Source of the DNA: Lineus longissimus
Taxonomy: Eukaryota > Nemertea > Pilidiophora > Heteronemertea > Lineidae
Direction of reading: 5' to 3'
Length of the DNA stretch: 64,000 bases
Assembly: GCF_910592395.1 (NCBI RefSeq)
Contig: NC_088314.1
Location: forward strand, 17,459,998 to 17,523,997
Part shown: in pieces, positions 33,731 to 46,106 of the stretch
Position numbering within the stretch: position 1 is the first letter of the stretch
How the letters are laid out: each line of letters opens with the position of its first letter
Made by a program: the position numbers and the translations under genes
Notes under the pieces: model-generated
What the model was told of the DNA's origin: nothing
The model's database searches: none
What the model saw: only the letters and a program-made list of their open reading frames with translations

Positions 33731-34299
33731 TGACGCAAATTAGGGTATGTCAATTGTGATTTGGGCTTTGCGATGTACATCCTGTGCTTATTCATATACT
33801 CGACACGAGTAGATCATCTGTCAGACTTAGTCGTGGATTGAATTGTGTTGCAAATTCCAACGATTATCTCGCGGATAAAATGCATTTGCACATACTTCGT
33901 ACTTCGTTCGAAGAGGAATCTTTTAACCCCTACTACGAACTGCAAAGATTTCATCAATGCCTGGGCTGATTCATTTACTCAACAATCGTAAATCATTTAC
34001 CATATTGATCGAGTTGTACGAGGAATCGTCGTTCTTTCAAAAAAGTCATCGATGAATTACATTATTTGAATACTTTGTACTTCGTCGTTCGGAGATCTTC
34101 GAGATGGTTGCGAAACCCACCTAAATTTCCCGGTGACATATCATACACATGTATATCGCACGATTCTTTTGTGACAATAAAGCATCAAAAATATTAATTT
34201 AAACCCTGACAAATAATCATTCATACGAAACTACTAGTTTTGTCCGGTGATTGCTTCTCTGCAAAGGAACGAATACTTTCTGTTTTGAAGATAACTCAC

Positions 34300-34530
34300 A
34301 TCGTGATTTAGTCGTTTGTTTATTCAAGTTTGTAATCGCACATTTATCAAAAGCAATGATAAACTCGCAACGTTGCGCTCTTGCATCATAAACGAATTGT
34401 GATTTGTTCTTCTTCTCTCCTTTCCAATAAGTGTATCCTTCCTTTGCACACCAAAGTTTTGATTTCGACTTGAAAGCACTAATCAACTCAGTTTCGTCGT
34501 AATTATCGTGTTTGATAAACCAAAGTCGCT
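34300..34530 (-). CDS. Second exon of putative secreted gene, copy 3 (231 nt)
   Basis: Acceptor CCTAAG and donor GTGAGT are intact and the frame is open, even though the preceding exon of this unit is broken. Confidence 0.45.
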
Positions 34531-35177
34531 CTTAGGTTTTTAAAATCATAAAAGGTGTCAAGTTATGTTTATAATAATGAGAACATTTAAACCTAAGAAA
34601 GAAGTTTTATCGTAATACTGGGTCCACTCACCAATAAAATCCCAAGACCTACAATACCTGACTTCTACTACAGCCTCGATGGGTAGAGCCTAAACAAGCG
34701 GGCATAATTGTAGGCCTTTCGCAGCCATAAAAAGGATGGGATATTTTGTCTCCGTTTCTTTCAATTGGTCCTTAATTGTAATATGAAAAGTTCCGCTGCA
34801 GAGTCATGATTATTCATGACGATTACGTTGTTAGACTCTACCCGTCGAAGCGATGTTACAAATCGGGTATTGTGTGGCTTGGGATCTTATTGGCGAGTGG
34901 ACCCAGTATTTGATTTAAAAAAATAATATACAGATTTTTTTTCGTACAACAAAAAGTACATGGGATTCGTGGTGCATATACAAAGGTAGTGCACGGTGCA
35001 GGAAAAACAAATAAACAAGAAATAACCAATTTAAGGACCTAAATTACTTACATATGCATAGTGGTTTACAACATATACTATATTGCTACCTTCCACTAAT
35101 TCACCCGACACACAATAAACTAATTATGTCAGTAATTTCCGATCGATTCAAGATCTCATTGCCCGCATCCCTCGTAC

Positions 35178-35410
35178 CTAGTAACTCCCAGATGTTAACC
35201 CCCCCCCCTCCGTTCAAGCAATTCATTATGAGCATAAGGAACCAGCTGCTTTTGCATCAGATCCTGATGAACCTTCCTATCGCAACTGTATTTGTGTCAC
35301 ACATGAGTGAAAGTATCTTCGTTCAAATTGACCCCAAAAGCCGAAAACGACAACAATACAAAAACAAATTTGTAGAAACGTTTGTTTGCTAGGCCTATTT
35401 TCCTAACAGA
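35178..35410 (-). pseudogene. Signal-peptide-like exon, copy 3, disrupted
   Basis: Two independent lesions break this copy. A base change turns the Cys codon of THVCHKYSC into TGA (complement of 35297-35299). A C run in the part encoding RRGVN is expanded from 6 to 10 bases (GTTAAC then 9 more C), which shifts the frame. The hydrophobic segment and the donor are otherwise as in the other units. Confidence 0.7.
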
Positions 35411-36509
35411 TCACATTAGTTCAAAAGTTATCTTTTACCTACCTCCGCGTCGTGAAATGACTAAAACAAGAAGCAAATATGTATTGACTCATAACACACA
35501 AAGCGTCTAATGCGTCTACTCGATTTTTTAGGGAAAAAATGATTATTTCAAAAGTTTTGTGCTATAATTGGATTTTAGCCTTTTGCAAGCATAACTGGGC
35601 GTTTTTCTAATTTGGTGATCACATAATTCGGCAATCACCAAGCAATGGTTTGTTGCAAATTAAAAAAGTTCCGTTCTTGAATAGTTGATATACCCATTTT
35701 CCCGTTATTTCCGGCCAACGGCAGGACGTAACTTCTCGCCATTGGGGGCGGTGTCAAATTACTGATTTTTCAAAACTAGCCTGGCTGGTCAGCGTGACCG
35801 GCGATTTAAACCATTTGTCGCCCAGAGGAACGATTATAGTTGCAAGTAGCAGCGAAAAAACCGCTTGTTTTTGCCACGCTTGTAGGAATACCACACTAAA
35901 AGTGCGGATTATCAATATGCTCTGCGCCGTGAAAAATCCTTTTCCAACAACGTTCATCAATGATAAACCAATTAAATGGCGAAAAAATCAGTTTAATGTA
36001 CCAAGTCGTCAGAAGTCACTAGGTCGACATTTCTCGGAAGCTTCTTGATCAGGTTCACAACGAACCCAAGGCTACACGTACAGCTTTCTTTAATTCTCTT
36101 CGAGCATGCGTGACCACTGCCTGGCTGACGAGCAGTCAAACTTCGACGCAAGGTGATTTAATTTCGACAGTGTTGCACAGAAATATCTTACAAGCAGAAC
36201 AAAAGTTCACCTTGAAAGAAAACATCAAGAAACTTGCAGATGATCAGTTTGCTAGTTTCGGATTGCCTGCAAGGGAGGCAGATAGACTCCGATACCTGAC
36301 AAATCGATAACTACGTCCAAGAATTCAATTTGACGCGCAAAATACGTCGTGTTTGCAAACTTTTTATGGGCAGGAATTGAAGAAGAAAGTAGTATTTCAG
36401 CTAGTCAGGAGTAAAAACTTTTAAAATTGAAGTAGCAAACAGTTTAGTAGAAAATTTCTATTACTTGAATGATTTATTCAAATAGCTTTACCAGCTCTAA
36501 CCAGAAACT

Positions 36510-36537
36510 GAACGAACGAGCGAACGAACGAACGAAA
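36510..36537. repeat. GAAC tetranucleotide repeat, R3
   Basis: GAAC/GAGC units; starts after CTG instead of ATG. Confidence 0.7.
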
Positions 36538-36930
36538 AGGAAACTCCTCTCACTGTACGTCTCCAGGTGATACCTAAGGATCCTAAGCAGACTGTTGTCT
36601 TTAGCTCTCAGGGATCGCCCGGGGTCGAAGGATGGGAGGAGCTCAGATATGTCAGCAAGTCCGTTTTTGCTTTGTAGATGAGTAGCATAGCTGCCTTGAA
36701 CTCTGTACCTTTACAGATTGTAACCAGTGGAGACTTCTCAGCACGGTGGTAATGTGTTCGCGTTTAGGTGTCCCTATAATTACTCTATGCTGCATGATTC
36801 TGCACCTTTTGTAGCTTGTCAATGTGCCTTCAAAGAGTTTTCGTGGATTCATCCACCTTGCAACCCCCTACCGTATAGTTCTTTAAAAATTTTTGATTTC
36901 CTGCTGCCTACTATATCTAGCACTGAACTA

Positions 36931-37768
36931 GACGCAAGGGCCCAAAGCGCCGCGTAGCGGCAAAAAAGCGAAGCTGGCGAAACATTTATAACGGGTCACC
37001 GTCACTTATTATCTATTGGACTTATAGCGCATTTATGGGGTTGCAACTATTTTGCTTTATAGTGTCACCAGGAAAGAAAAGCATGCGACCTAACGCCGAT
37101 TTATTTGTATAAAGTGATAATTGGAAGGTATATAGTAGGAAATATCAATAAAATAATCATTCCATGTCGTCGTTTGAGGGCATTTTTGATTGTAAAAAAA
37201 TATATGAGTACGTCACCGGAGTCTCTGCAATGATAATTTTATCACAGCAGTCTCGCGCAAGTAGAAGTTCTTTACCTATTAGTTCTTCACTTATTAGTCT
37301 CAATGTCTGGCGCAAAGCCAGACGTTTTCCATTACGATTTCACTACGATGTTTGACAAGAAGGAGCAGTGCGCGAGATATGCTAATGAGCCGACTTCCCT
37401 CGCTTGAGTTTCAGAAGAATGTTCCATATCGCGCTAAGCTGACCACTGCTGACCATGACAGGCGTGCATTGGACTGGTACAGGTTGGAACTGAACATTGA
37501 ATATGCTTGTGGTGACGCTTTCTGATGAGAAGTTGGTCGTGACTGATGCAGTATCTTTGGACTTGTCCACAGCATCGTTCAATCATTGCTCTCTGAGCTG
37601 CCTTGATTCTGTACTTACCCAAATACTGAGACCAAATGCCTGTTGACTGTGCTTTAAGAGATACTGGCGCCATGCCTAGTCTCTCTTAAAGCACAGTCAA
37701 CAGACACCAACCCCCTCAGACTCAGAAACCACAAACGCCAAACCCTTCCTGCTACCTTAATACTTCTG
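36931..37768. mobile_element. Short cassette at site B, R3 (838 bp)
   Basis: Same two ends as the long cassette (GACGCAAGG, ACTTCTG plus GA) but at a different place, between CACTGAACTA and TCCCGAACGAG. R1 and R2 carry the empty site CACTGAACTAGCTCCCGAAC. The internal junction carries ATATGC typical of the first 135-bp repeat and CTGACCACTGC typical of the second, as expected after recombination between them. Only one copy of the 63-bp repeat remains. Confidence 0.77.
37640..37703. other. 26-bp-stem hairpin with one mismatch, R3
   Basis: The left arm has GATACT where the long form has GAGACT, giving one mispair; the R4 and R5 short forms share it. Confidence 0.7.
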
Positions 37769-37863
37769 GATCCCGAACGAGTTGGGACATGTCATGCAGA
37801 GTTTCTGAGACCGGGTGCACTATTCAATAGATTGGTATTAAGAATGAAGACATTATCGTAATA

Positions 37864-38046
37864 ATGGCGGCGTCGGCATTCACTGGTATGGAGTGTGTGT
37901 GTCGGCCCGGTGAACAGCTGTTGCATTGTCCAGATTTGTGTGTTTTTTCTGTTTTGGACAAAAATCAAAATATTCCGAAAATGAGCTGGCTATACTTCAT
38001 TTTTTATCGCTTTCTTCTCGAGCATTGGCTATGGTGCTTCACGTGA
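37864..38046 (+). CDS. Short plus-strand ORF, copy 3
   Basis: As copy 2, with two or three replacements. Confidence 0.22.
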   Translation: MAASAFTGMECVCRPGEQLLHCPDLCVFSVLDKNQNIPKMSWLYFIFYRFLLEHWLWCFT

Positions 38047-38154
38047 AAATCGGTATTTTTTATTTAACTCTGAGAACATTTTTTTAAATCGCGGTTTTTA
38101 GTGATTTGGGGGTCTGGTTTGAGATTTTTAGTTTGGGGTGGCCTCAAGTGCTCA

Positions 38155-38339
38155 GATTGAGCGTGACCCAAGGACATTTTCATCGGCACCAACAAACAGA
38201 CTGTTACAGTAATCAGTCCAGTCTGGATATGACCGTTGGTGCACTAGAAGTTTTGTCGCTTCTCGAATAAGAAGCTTCGCATGCGGCTAATGTTTCGGAT
38301 TTGAAATGTTGCAGACACTAGACTATATACCTTGTTAAC
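38155..38339 (-). pseudogene. Non-LTR retrotransposon RT fragment, R3 copy
   Basis: Shares with R0, R4 and R5 the lost base near GCATGCGG and the four-base TCAG expansion in the SRLD block. Confidence 0.7.
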
Positions 38340-38466
38340 CATGATATATATTTCATATATTATTTTCGGAAGCCAATAAAGCGTAGTCAGTTGGTTCGTC
38401 ATCGTAGTGCATGCAACATAAATCTCAGTTATTTGTATATGTGTTAGAATCATCGCGAGTACTCAC

Positions 38467-39062
38467 AATCTCGTTCATATAGCCTCTTGATCTCTTCTAT
38501 TTCGAGCTTGGCACGGTAAATTGTCACTCTTGCAATTTTCCCCCCAAAATCATTATATTTGCATTGCTTTTTACGTTTCCGGCATGGACTTGAACGATGG
38601 TTTTGACATCCTATTACAGTTCCAATTGCAAAACTAGCTCTTCTAAAGACGACTTTACTTCGGAGCAACCTCAGTGTCCTGCCATTTATTGAGGGGTTGC
38701 ATGTTAAACTGGACATTTCGCATCTTAAAACGAGCAACAGCCAACTGGTAGCAAAAAGAGCCAACTCAAAATATTGTTTCCTGTTTTCATACCTGTTGCC
38801 TGTGAGCGGCCAAAGACATATAAGCAGTTCAGTACCTTTTCTTATATAAACAAGTAGCGCGCCGTCTCCTTGAGTGATTTTCATTAGTCCGAAATCTGTC
38901 GCACAAACATTTGGTCGAATGTAGAGCATTATACTCATCCAACCTGTCTCAAACAGTGCGACATCCGGTACTTTGACACATTGACGGGATTTATGTTCAT
39001 TGAAAGACATAACCTTCCCAAATAAAGAAGATGTGACGTATGACGCCTCTGAACTGAGCATT
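38467..39062 (-). CDS. LamG-like exon, copy 4
   Basis: Intact acceptor, frame and GTGAGT donor (38461-38466). It carries the RLLRSKVVFRRA variant of the central region, like copies 1 and 3, but PCRKRKKQCK like copies 5 and 6, so it looks mosaic. Confidence 0.73.
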
Positions 39063-39173
39063 CTGAAAGAAAATTTGGCTTATTGTACTTGAGACCTTTT
39101 CAAATTATTGTATATAGTGGTGGATTGGCTCCATCGGGAACACATTTGTATTCTAAAATCAAGGAACCTGTAG

Positions 39174-39494
39174 TCATTTCGGATTCCCCTTTGGCCAGAC
39201 CTCTTTGATTTCGGTCCTAGTTTTGTCATATCCATTCAATGTTGCCTCAAGGACAGTAGGAGTTTTGTGTGTGTGCCTAATAAAGACCACGTTTTTTCGT
39301 TTCGTACATCCAGGTTGATTTAACTTTCCATCCAATACACACAACCTATTTTCTCTTCTGTTTCCAGGTTCTATTTGGTTAAAACACTGATAGCAGTTCA
39401 AACTGATTTCTGTATAATTAGAACTCCTCGACATAAAAACACCGGTTTCAAAGATTTTCGTTGCACATACATGTATTTTCACTTTTTGAAACAC
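39174..39494 (-). CDS. Cys-rich CYQC segment, copy 4
   Basis: Full 106-codon frame; variants include MSRSSNYTEIS and KEVWPKG. Confidence 0.38.
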   Translation of the reverse strand: MFQKVKIHVCATKIFETGVFMSRSSNYTEISLNCYQCFNQIEPGNRRENRLCVLDGKLNQPGCTKRKNVVFIRHTHKTPTVLEATLNGYDKTRTEIKEVWPKGNPK

Positions 39495-40194
39495 CGGTCA
39501 CCGACATTCGAAATCCATACTACGCGTCGATATATCTTATAGAAATATGTATTGTACGAACCTGAGATCTGGATCAGAACCATCAAACGCCCAGTTGTAA
39601 TCAGCTAAAGATTAAAATGATTATATTTATCGCATACTGTTAAAAAGATCTCTCACGCATTTAGACTCTTTCACCAGTCTCCACCATTCACTCATTACGG
39701 AGACTGGTACGTGTAGGCATTTCACTCATCATGAACTCAATGGGAATACCAGAGCGCTCAGTATCGACAATGCATCCACTGTATGCACTGAAAATGTATG
39801 GCTCGCCTCGGGTAAATCAACGCGGCATCCTCGATCCTCCGCTGCGCGGCGGATAGGGTCGAGGTTACCTGGACTACCACGCATTGTATCTAAACTTGAA
39901 ATGGACCCGTGGAGAAGTACTTGTTTGAAGAGTGTGAAAAGGTGATGGATTGATCATTTACACCTGTCCTGCTGTCGCGATGAGAACAACCATGAAATGA
40001 CATCCGACGACGTTAGGACCTAGGTCTTTTGCCAATAAATGTTCATCTCCTCAGGTGTATTGTAGTCAGGAACTGATTTGGTCATGTTTTTAGTTTCTGG
40101 ACGTGCTCATCAAAAGTAGCTTTGGTCAGACATTGATCTCTTCATGTTGGGATACCGGGCGCAACGTATAATATCACATAGGCACGCATGGTCA

Positions 40195-40521
40195 TTAGTG
40201 TTTGGATGCATGCCATACTCCAGCGCGGTGATAGAAGTCAAAATGCCTGCTTTGGAGCCTGATTGTATACAACTTCCTTGGGTTCAGCAGGTCAGAAGGA
40301 ACAGGCTGCTCTGCTGAAGTAAATATTTGAAAAGAAACAAAACGTTGCATCAGAATAACATGTGACCAACATCCGTGCCACATTTCAAGGCGATACAACG
40401 TCCCAAAGTGAGACGTAACTCGTCCCCCATCCAGTAGTATTATAATAGAAGATATACATGTATAAGGGCAACAAAGGTTCATCTTTCTGTGTGCGTGTAT
40501 CTTCTTGCATGTATGCCACAT
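40195..40521 (-). CDS. Uncertain coding segment (108 codons), copy 4
   Basis: Equivalent to 3606-3932; variant SHFGTLY as in R2. Confidence 0.25.
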   Translation of the reverse strand: MWHTCKKIHAHRKMNLCCPYTCISSIIILLDGGRVTSHFGTLYRLEMWHGCWSHVILMQRFVSFQIFTSAEQPVPSDLLNPRKLYTIRLQSRHFDFYHRAGVWHASKH

Positions 40522-41008
40522 ACATGAACATTTTACACAGGGAAAATGTGTTTTTTAGACAAAATATCTAAAAGACATATATTTGACATCTCTGATATAA
40601 GCCTATTATAGACATCAGCCAGTTGACTCTACAAATGTATTAAACACATGGCAGATGCAAATGTATTAGGCACCTGACACTCTGGCAGCAGAGGGAAATA
40701 TTTCGGACGTTTCATTCTAAGCCAGAAAATCAACATTACACATGATTAACAGATAATTGACGCTGGTATGCTGTAGAATTTTCGAGGGGTAAAATTTTCG
40801 TAATGTGAAATAGAGCTCTAGTGTTAGTCGCTGTATTGTAGATGCCTTATGATGTACTCAAATCAACTGTGTCACTAATCCTAGAGAACACGAACATTTG
40901 GCATTAGTTAGGTCAAACTCATTTCATTCAGTGGTGCAAAAAGTGTAAGGTGTAATTACAGTCTAAATCACAATTGACATCCTATTTTGGGTTGCGGGCC
41001 GATATGAG

Positions 41009-41389
41009 CTAATTGACCAGCGTATACGCGGGCAATCTAACCCCTACTCCGTATGGTTGACGATTATGAATCGAATTTGAATTCAACTTTCTGCAATACT
41101 GAGGTGTGGAATTATTGAGAAAAGCAAGAGATTTTCGCGGCAGAATATTTTCGCGAGCCTGACCTACTTGCAAAATTCGGGAGGTTCTTGACATTTTCAG
41201 AACCTCTTGTGGTTCCATATGCGAAGCCCATACAAATTCCGTCTCGCAGGAATATGGTCCTAAATGGCCATCAAAAAGCTTACGTTTCAAAAGAGCCGTC
41301 GCCACAACTATTTGATACATGAATAAAAGCCTCATCCACGTTGTTGAACCCATTTTTAATTGAAGTTTATCCCGTTTGCTGGCAATCAT
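41009..41389 (-). CDS. Candidate first coding exon with hydrophobic leader, copy 4
   Basis: Leader intact; a stop change as in R2 extends the frame past the probable donor. Confidence 0.33.
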   Translation of the reverse strand: MIASKRDKLQLKMGSTTWMRLLFMYQIVVATALLKRKLFDGHLGPYSCETEFVWASHMEPQEVLKMSRTSRILQVGQARENILPRKSLAFLNNSTPQYCRKLNSNSIHNRQPYGVGVRLPAYTLVN

Positions 41390-42434
41390 TCTTAGTGCTA
41401 CATCTCATCGACTATAGTCATTGATAGTTCTTGTCTTCGCGACCAGCTTCTCGCAATATCTAATTGCAGCAGATTTTGGTCTGTTTAGGAGGATTTTCTA
41501 CTGTTCCCATCAGTCCAGAGTCGCGACGCAATTAGACGTTGATTTTCATGAAAAAAATGGTATTAAAATGCGGTAGATTGGAATAACGCGCGCCGTGATT
41601 TTCTCGTGAGAATCGCGGCATGTTGCCATCAGGTAGTTTGGATGTTTCTCCCGTCTGGTTGATTGTCTGTCCCAACGCTCGCCCGATCAGACAACGTCTA
41701 TGCATGGATTTCCCAAGGCTGCCACTCCCTCAAAATGTTAGTGTTGTTGAACCATCTCCGAACTGGTATGGAAATTGATTGAAGGGGCCGAAGATCTTGG
41801 CTTGCTCACAAGGATTTCGTGATTGGTTGTGTGATACCCATCTTCTATTCGGCATGTCCTGAAACATGAATAGCTTTTCCTCATTGCGATATAAGCCTTT
41901 TATGTAAATACTGGCGACGCACGCGCTCACATGTCAATATCCTAGCAAATACTGCAGAGAACAGTACTGAGCTTGTTAATACAAAATGCAAAATGCAAGT
42001 TAAAGACAATATATCATTTCTGTATCCTTTTTGATTTATTGATCCATTGTGAAAAATTGATTGTGGTGAAATATACTAAATTAATGTGATAAGAAGTGCT
42101 TTATCAATAACAGATCAGTCGAATACATATTTGTACAATGACAACTGAAAAAAATGCCCGAATGCATAAGTCATACATTCGCACGCCTATGTACATGTAT
42201 GCCGTGGACCCAAGGCTCATTCACAACTTTCTCTAACTTTTCTAGGATTTGTGATTTCGAATGATATTATGAAATTTGTGATTTTTAATATTGTGACCTA
42301 AATGTATATAACCATGGTCGGTCTGCAACACAATGAGTTGGTGACTTTGACATAGACATCTGCAACACTTAATGCCTAATCTGAAGGTTAAAAGAATACA
42401 AATGTATATATCTGATGCATGTTTTCGATGAAGT

Positions 42435-42626
42435 TCACAATTCATCAAAGCCTCTACCATGCTGGTGTGTGGATTCCCTTGCCAGTAGCAATAAGCCGCC
42501 GGAATAGTTTGTGCCTGTCGAAACTGAGAGGTGAATGGATAGCATACCACCTCTCATCCCAAACTCCATATTAGCTTGATAACGAGGTTCAGGCGATTCT
42601 ATTATGACCCGTCTCAGCACATTCAT
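42435..42626 (-). CDS. Uncertain coding segment, copy 4 (63 codons)
   Basis: Same as copy 2 with MLSIHL for MQSIHL. Confidence 0.2.
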   Translation of the reverse strand: MNVLRRVIIESPEPRYQANMEFGMRGGMLSIHLSVSTGTNYSGGLLLLARESTHQHGRGFDEL

Positions 42627-43462
42627 TCAATTTGCAAGATCATGAATGCTCTCTTTCACAAAACGTAAAATGAACTCTGGGATTCCTAGTCAGAGAAGGC
42701 CAAAGAGAAAATGCTGAGGGGATGAATTTTCCGATGTTATTCTTTATTTTAAAACCAGTAATGAAATGTACAGATGGAAATAAAACGTATTATTTTCAGC
42801 AACAATAGCTACTTGCCCTTGTTCCTGTATCACTTTAAAATGAAATTCAGAAATAATACTACTGAAATTAGTATTGTTTACTTTAGAAAGAAGTGATATA
42901 ACGACGAATATTCAAGGAGTAGGAGTAAGCTTTTTTCCAAGTTAAGAATGTATAGCATACGACACCTTGTAGAAGCTTGTGTGCGGACATCTTGATCGGT
43001 CGAGTAATGCATTCCGATACACAGTGTATTACGCTTGCGCAAGATGTTCCGTACTAGCTGCTGTATTGCGAGCTTTCCCGAATGAGAATTCAATTGAACA
43101 AATCACCTCGAGATGGCATTGAGTGTTACTTCTGTATGTCATGGGATCACACAGTCATATGAACAAGAAACCACTCTCGATGGAAGCTTGGCGGCCAACA
43201 GACAATATTGCAAGTACACGCCGGAGGAAGGGAAGATCATAAGATCATTGTGATCGGGCCGAGGGAACTTGACGAGTCGGTTTGCCAAATCTGCGATTTT
43301 TTTTTAAATGATGATGATTTTATATGTATTTAATTGCAATAAAACATGTTCTATCTGGTGGGCCACACATTCAGTGACACATGAATTCCCACGGTGAGGA
43401 ATCGCATAATTTTCCCTCAGACTCAAAAATAAAAAAGTATCAGGATACAGCACTGCTATATT

Positions 43463-43675
43463 TCATGGTGCAGTTTGATGCAGTTCATAAAAAAACTGTA
43501 AGACACTGTTGATAAATGTGTCACCAGTTGGAATTACTTTTGTTTGAACTAAATTCATGAAATGACGTTTTTTTGGTAGTTTCATAGATTCGACGAACTC
43601 GATATAAAACGGGTTCCCTCGACTACACCATGTAGAAGATTTTTCCTCCGGGTTGACACTGCTATCTATAGCCAA
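43463..43675 (-). CDS. Uncertain coding segment, discoidin-like hint, copy 4
   Basis: 70 codons, unchanged. Confidence 0.27.
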   Translation of the reverse strand: MAIDSSVNPEEKSSTWCSRGNPFYIEFVESMKLPKKRHFMNLVQTKVIPTGDTFINSVLQFFYELHQTAP

Positions 43676-43710
43676 AGATCTTACCTTGATTTCTCAATGT
43701 TCCATGTTCA

Positions 43711-43876
43711 AGGTCAAAGGTCAAGGTCATTGTGAGGAGACTGACTTGTCATATTTTATAGTGGGAAATATCTCGAATTGTCGGACAGACGGTAGTATGA
43801 AACTAAATGACATGTATGTTTGTGTTGTTGGGGCGTTCAATGAACTAATCCACTTCAAGGTCAAAGGTCAAGTTCA
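43711..43876 (+). promoter_or_regulatory. AGGTCA clusters, R4
   Basis: Same arrangement as R3, including the AGTTCA variant. Confidence 0.33.
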
Positions 43877-43974
43877 ATGTGAAACTTATATATCACATCT
43901 GATAATCGTAGATATCTCGACTTGTCCGTCATAGAGAAGCATGAAACTTATTAACGAATGTGCATATGATTATT

Positions 43975-44430
43975 TCAAATGCGGTATCGCTTGTTAGTCT
44001 TATTTCTTCTGATGCCTCCTCTCGTAGAAGATACATCGGTTTTCTTATTGTAAAAACAGGTCCTGCTGCTCATCCAGGTAGGGTTTGATTCGTCAGTTGT
44101 GAAGACAAATTTGGTATGTGCGCCCATACTCGAAGAATATTTTAGTGTTTCATCTTTACGGTAGTAATTCGTAACGTGACCTCCAAGGTTTCTCACCTGC
44201 AACATAGAAGAAACTGAAGGAGGTCCCACGTTAACTAATAACCTTATGAGGCTTCTTCCTTCATTTATCAAAAACTGGCGTCTTTTGCAACCGCACGATC
44301 GACGAAGTACAGTCCGAGTCACAATTGACATCCTTCCCGCTCGTACGCACGCGCCAATGATCTCTCTATGTTTCTCTACGCGCGACTTACGCGCGACCCA
44401 TGCGCTAGATAGCGAGTAAAGTCGCGCCAA
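43975..44430 (-). CDS. Uncertain coding segment, copy 4 (151 codons)
   Basis: As in R2 and R3. Confidence 0.25.
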   Translation of the reverse strand: MARLYSLSSAWVARKSRVEKHREIIGACVRAGRMSIVTRTVLRRSCGCKRRQFLINEGRSLIRLLVNVGPPSVSSMLQVRNLGGHVTNYYRKDETLKYSSSMGAHTKFVFTTDESNPTWMSSRTCFYNKKTDVSSTRGGIRRNKTNKRYRI

Positions 44431-44999
44431 TGACGCAAATTAGGGTATGTCAATTGTGATTTGGGCTTTACGATGTACATCCTGTGCTTATTCATATACT
44501 CGACACGAGTAGATCATCTGTCAGACTTAGTCGTGGATTGAATTGTGTTGCAAATTCCAACGATTATCTCGCGGATAAAATGCATTTGCACATACTTCGT
44601 ACTTCGTTCGAAGAGGAATCTTTTAACCCCTACTACGAACTGCAAAGATGTCATCAATGCCTGGGCTGATTCATTTACTCAACAATCGTAAATCATTTAC
44701 CATATTGATCGAGTTGTACGAGGAATCGTCGTACTTTCAATAAAGTCATCGATAAATTACATTATTTGAATACTTTGTACTTCGTCGTTCGGAGCTCTTC
44801 GAGATGGTTGCGAAACCCACCTAAATTTCCCGGTGACATATCATACACATGTATATCGCACGATTCTTTTGTGACAATAAAGCATAAAAAATATTAATTT
44901 AAACCCTGACAAATAATCATTCATACGAAACTACTAGTTTTGTCCGGTGATTGCTTCTCTGCAAAGGAACGAATACTTTCTGTTTTGAAGATAACTCAC

Positions 45000-45230
45000 A
45001 TCGTGATTTAGTCGTTTGTTTATTCAAGTTTGTAATCGCACATTTATCAAAAGCAATGATAAACTCGCAACGTTGCGCTCTTTCATCATAAACGAATTGT
45101 GATTTGTTCTTCTTCTCTCCTTTCCAATAAGTGTATCCTTCCTTTGCACACCAAAGTTTTGATTTCGACTTGAAAGCACTAATCAACTCAGTTTCGTCGT
45201 AATTATCGTGTTTGATAAACCAAAGTCGCT
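45000..45230 (-). CDS. Second exon of putative secreted gene, copy 4 (231 nt)
   Basis: Acceptor CCTAAG and donor GTGAGT intact; VYDERAQRC variant. Confidence 0.5.
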
Positions 45231-45877
45231 CTTAGGTTTTTAAAATCATAAAATGTGTCAAGTTATGTTTATAATAATGAGAACATTTAAACCTAAGAAA
45301 GAAGCTTTATCGTAATACTGGGTCCACTCACCAATAAAATCCCAAGACCTACAATACCTGACTTCTACTACAGCCTCGATGGGTAGAGCCTAAACAAGCG
45401 GGCATAATTGTAGGACTTTCGCAGCCATAAAAAGGATGGGATATCTTGTCTCCGTTTCTTTCAATTGGTCCTTAATTGTAATATGAAAAGTTCCGCTGTA
45501 GAGTCATGATTAATCATGACGATTACGTTGTTAGCCTCTACCCGTCGAAGCGATGTTACAAATCGGGTATTGTGTGGCTTGGGATCTTATTGGCGAGTGG
45601 ACCCAGTATTTGATTAAAAAAAATAATATACAGATTTTTTTTCGTACAGCAAAAAGTACATGGGATTCGTGGTGCATATACAAAGGTAGTGCACGGTGCA
45701 GGAAAAACAAATAAACAAGAAATAACCAATTTAAGGACCTAAATTACTTACATATGCATAGTGGTTTACAACATATACTATATTGCTACCTTCCACTAAT
45801 TCACCCGACACACAATAAACTAATTATGTCAGTAATTTCCGATCGATTCAAGATCTCATTGCCCGCATCCCTCGTAC

Positions 45878-46106
45878 CTAGTAACTCCCAGATGTTAACC
45901 CCCCTCCGTTCAAGCAATTCATTATGAGCATAAGGAACCAGCTGCTTTTGCATCAGATCCTGATGAACCTTCCTATCGCAACTGTATTTGTGACACACAT
46001 GAGTGAAAGTATCTTCGTTCAAATTGACCCCAAAAGCCGAAAACGACAACAATACAAAAACAAATTTGTAGAAACGTTTGTTTGCTAGGCCTATTTTCCT
46101 AACAGA
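45878..46106 (-). CDS. Signal-peptide-like exon, copy 4
   Basis: The cleanest copy: ANKRFYKFVFVLLSFSAFG, then NLNEDTFTHVCHKYSCDRK to NIWELL-G at the donor. Both HVC and YSC cysteines are kept. The sequence after the hydrophobic run (AFGV/NLNED) offers a plausible signal-peptidase site. Confidence 0.45.

Larger units (their letters stand above)
28843..39062. repeat. Tandem unit R3, 10,220 bp
   Basis: Site A is empty (GA at 32295-32296) and site B holds a short cassette. Two deletions, about 311 bp at 30495 and 161 bp near 31567, are private to R3. Restoring them and removing the cassette gives about 9.85 kb. Confidence 0.92.

Noticed and set aside
44517-44639. Possible exon FVVGVKRFLFERS after CATCTTTGCAG, open for 41 codons
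   Set aside because: It needs phase 0, but the strong GTGAGT donor of the preceding exon leaves phase 1. No consistent chain could be made.
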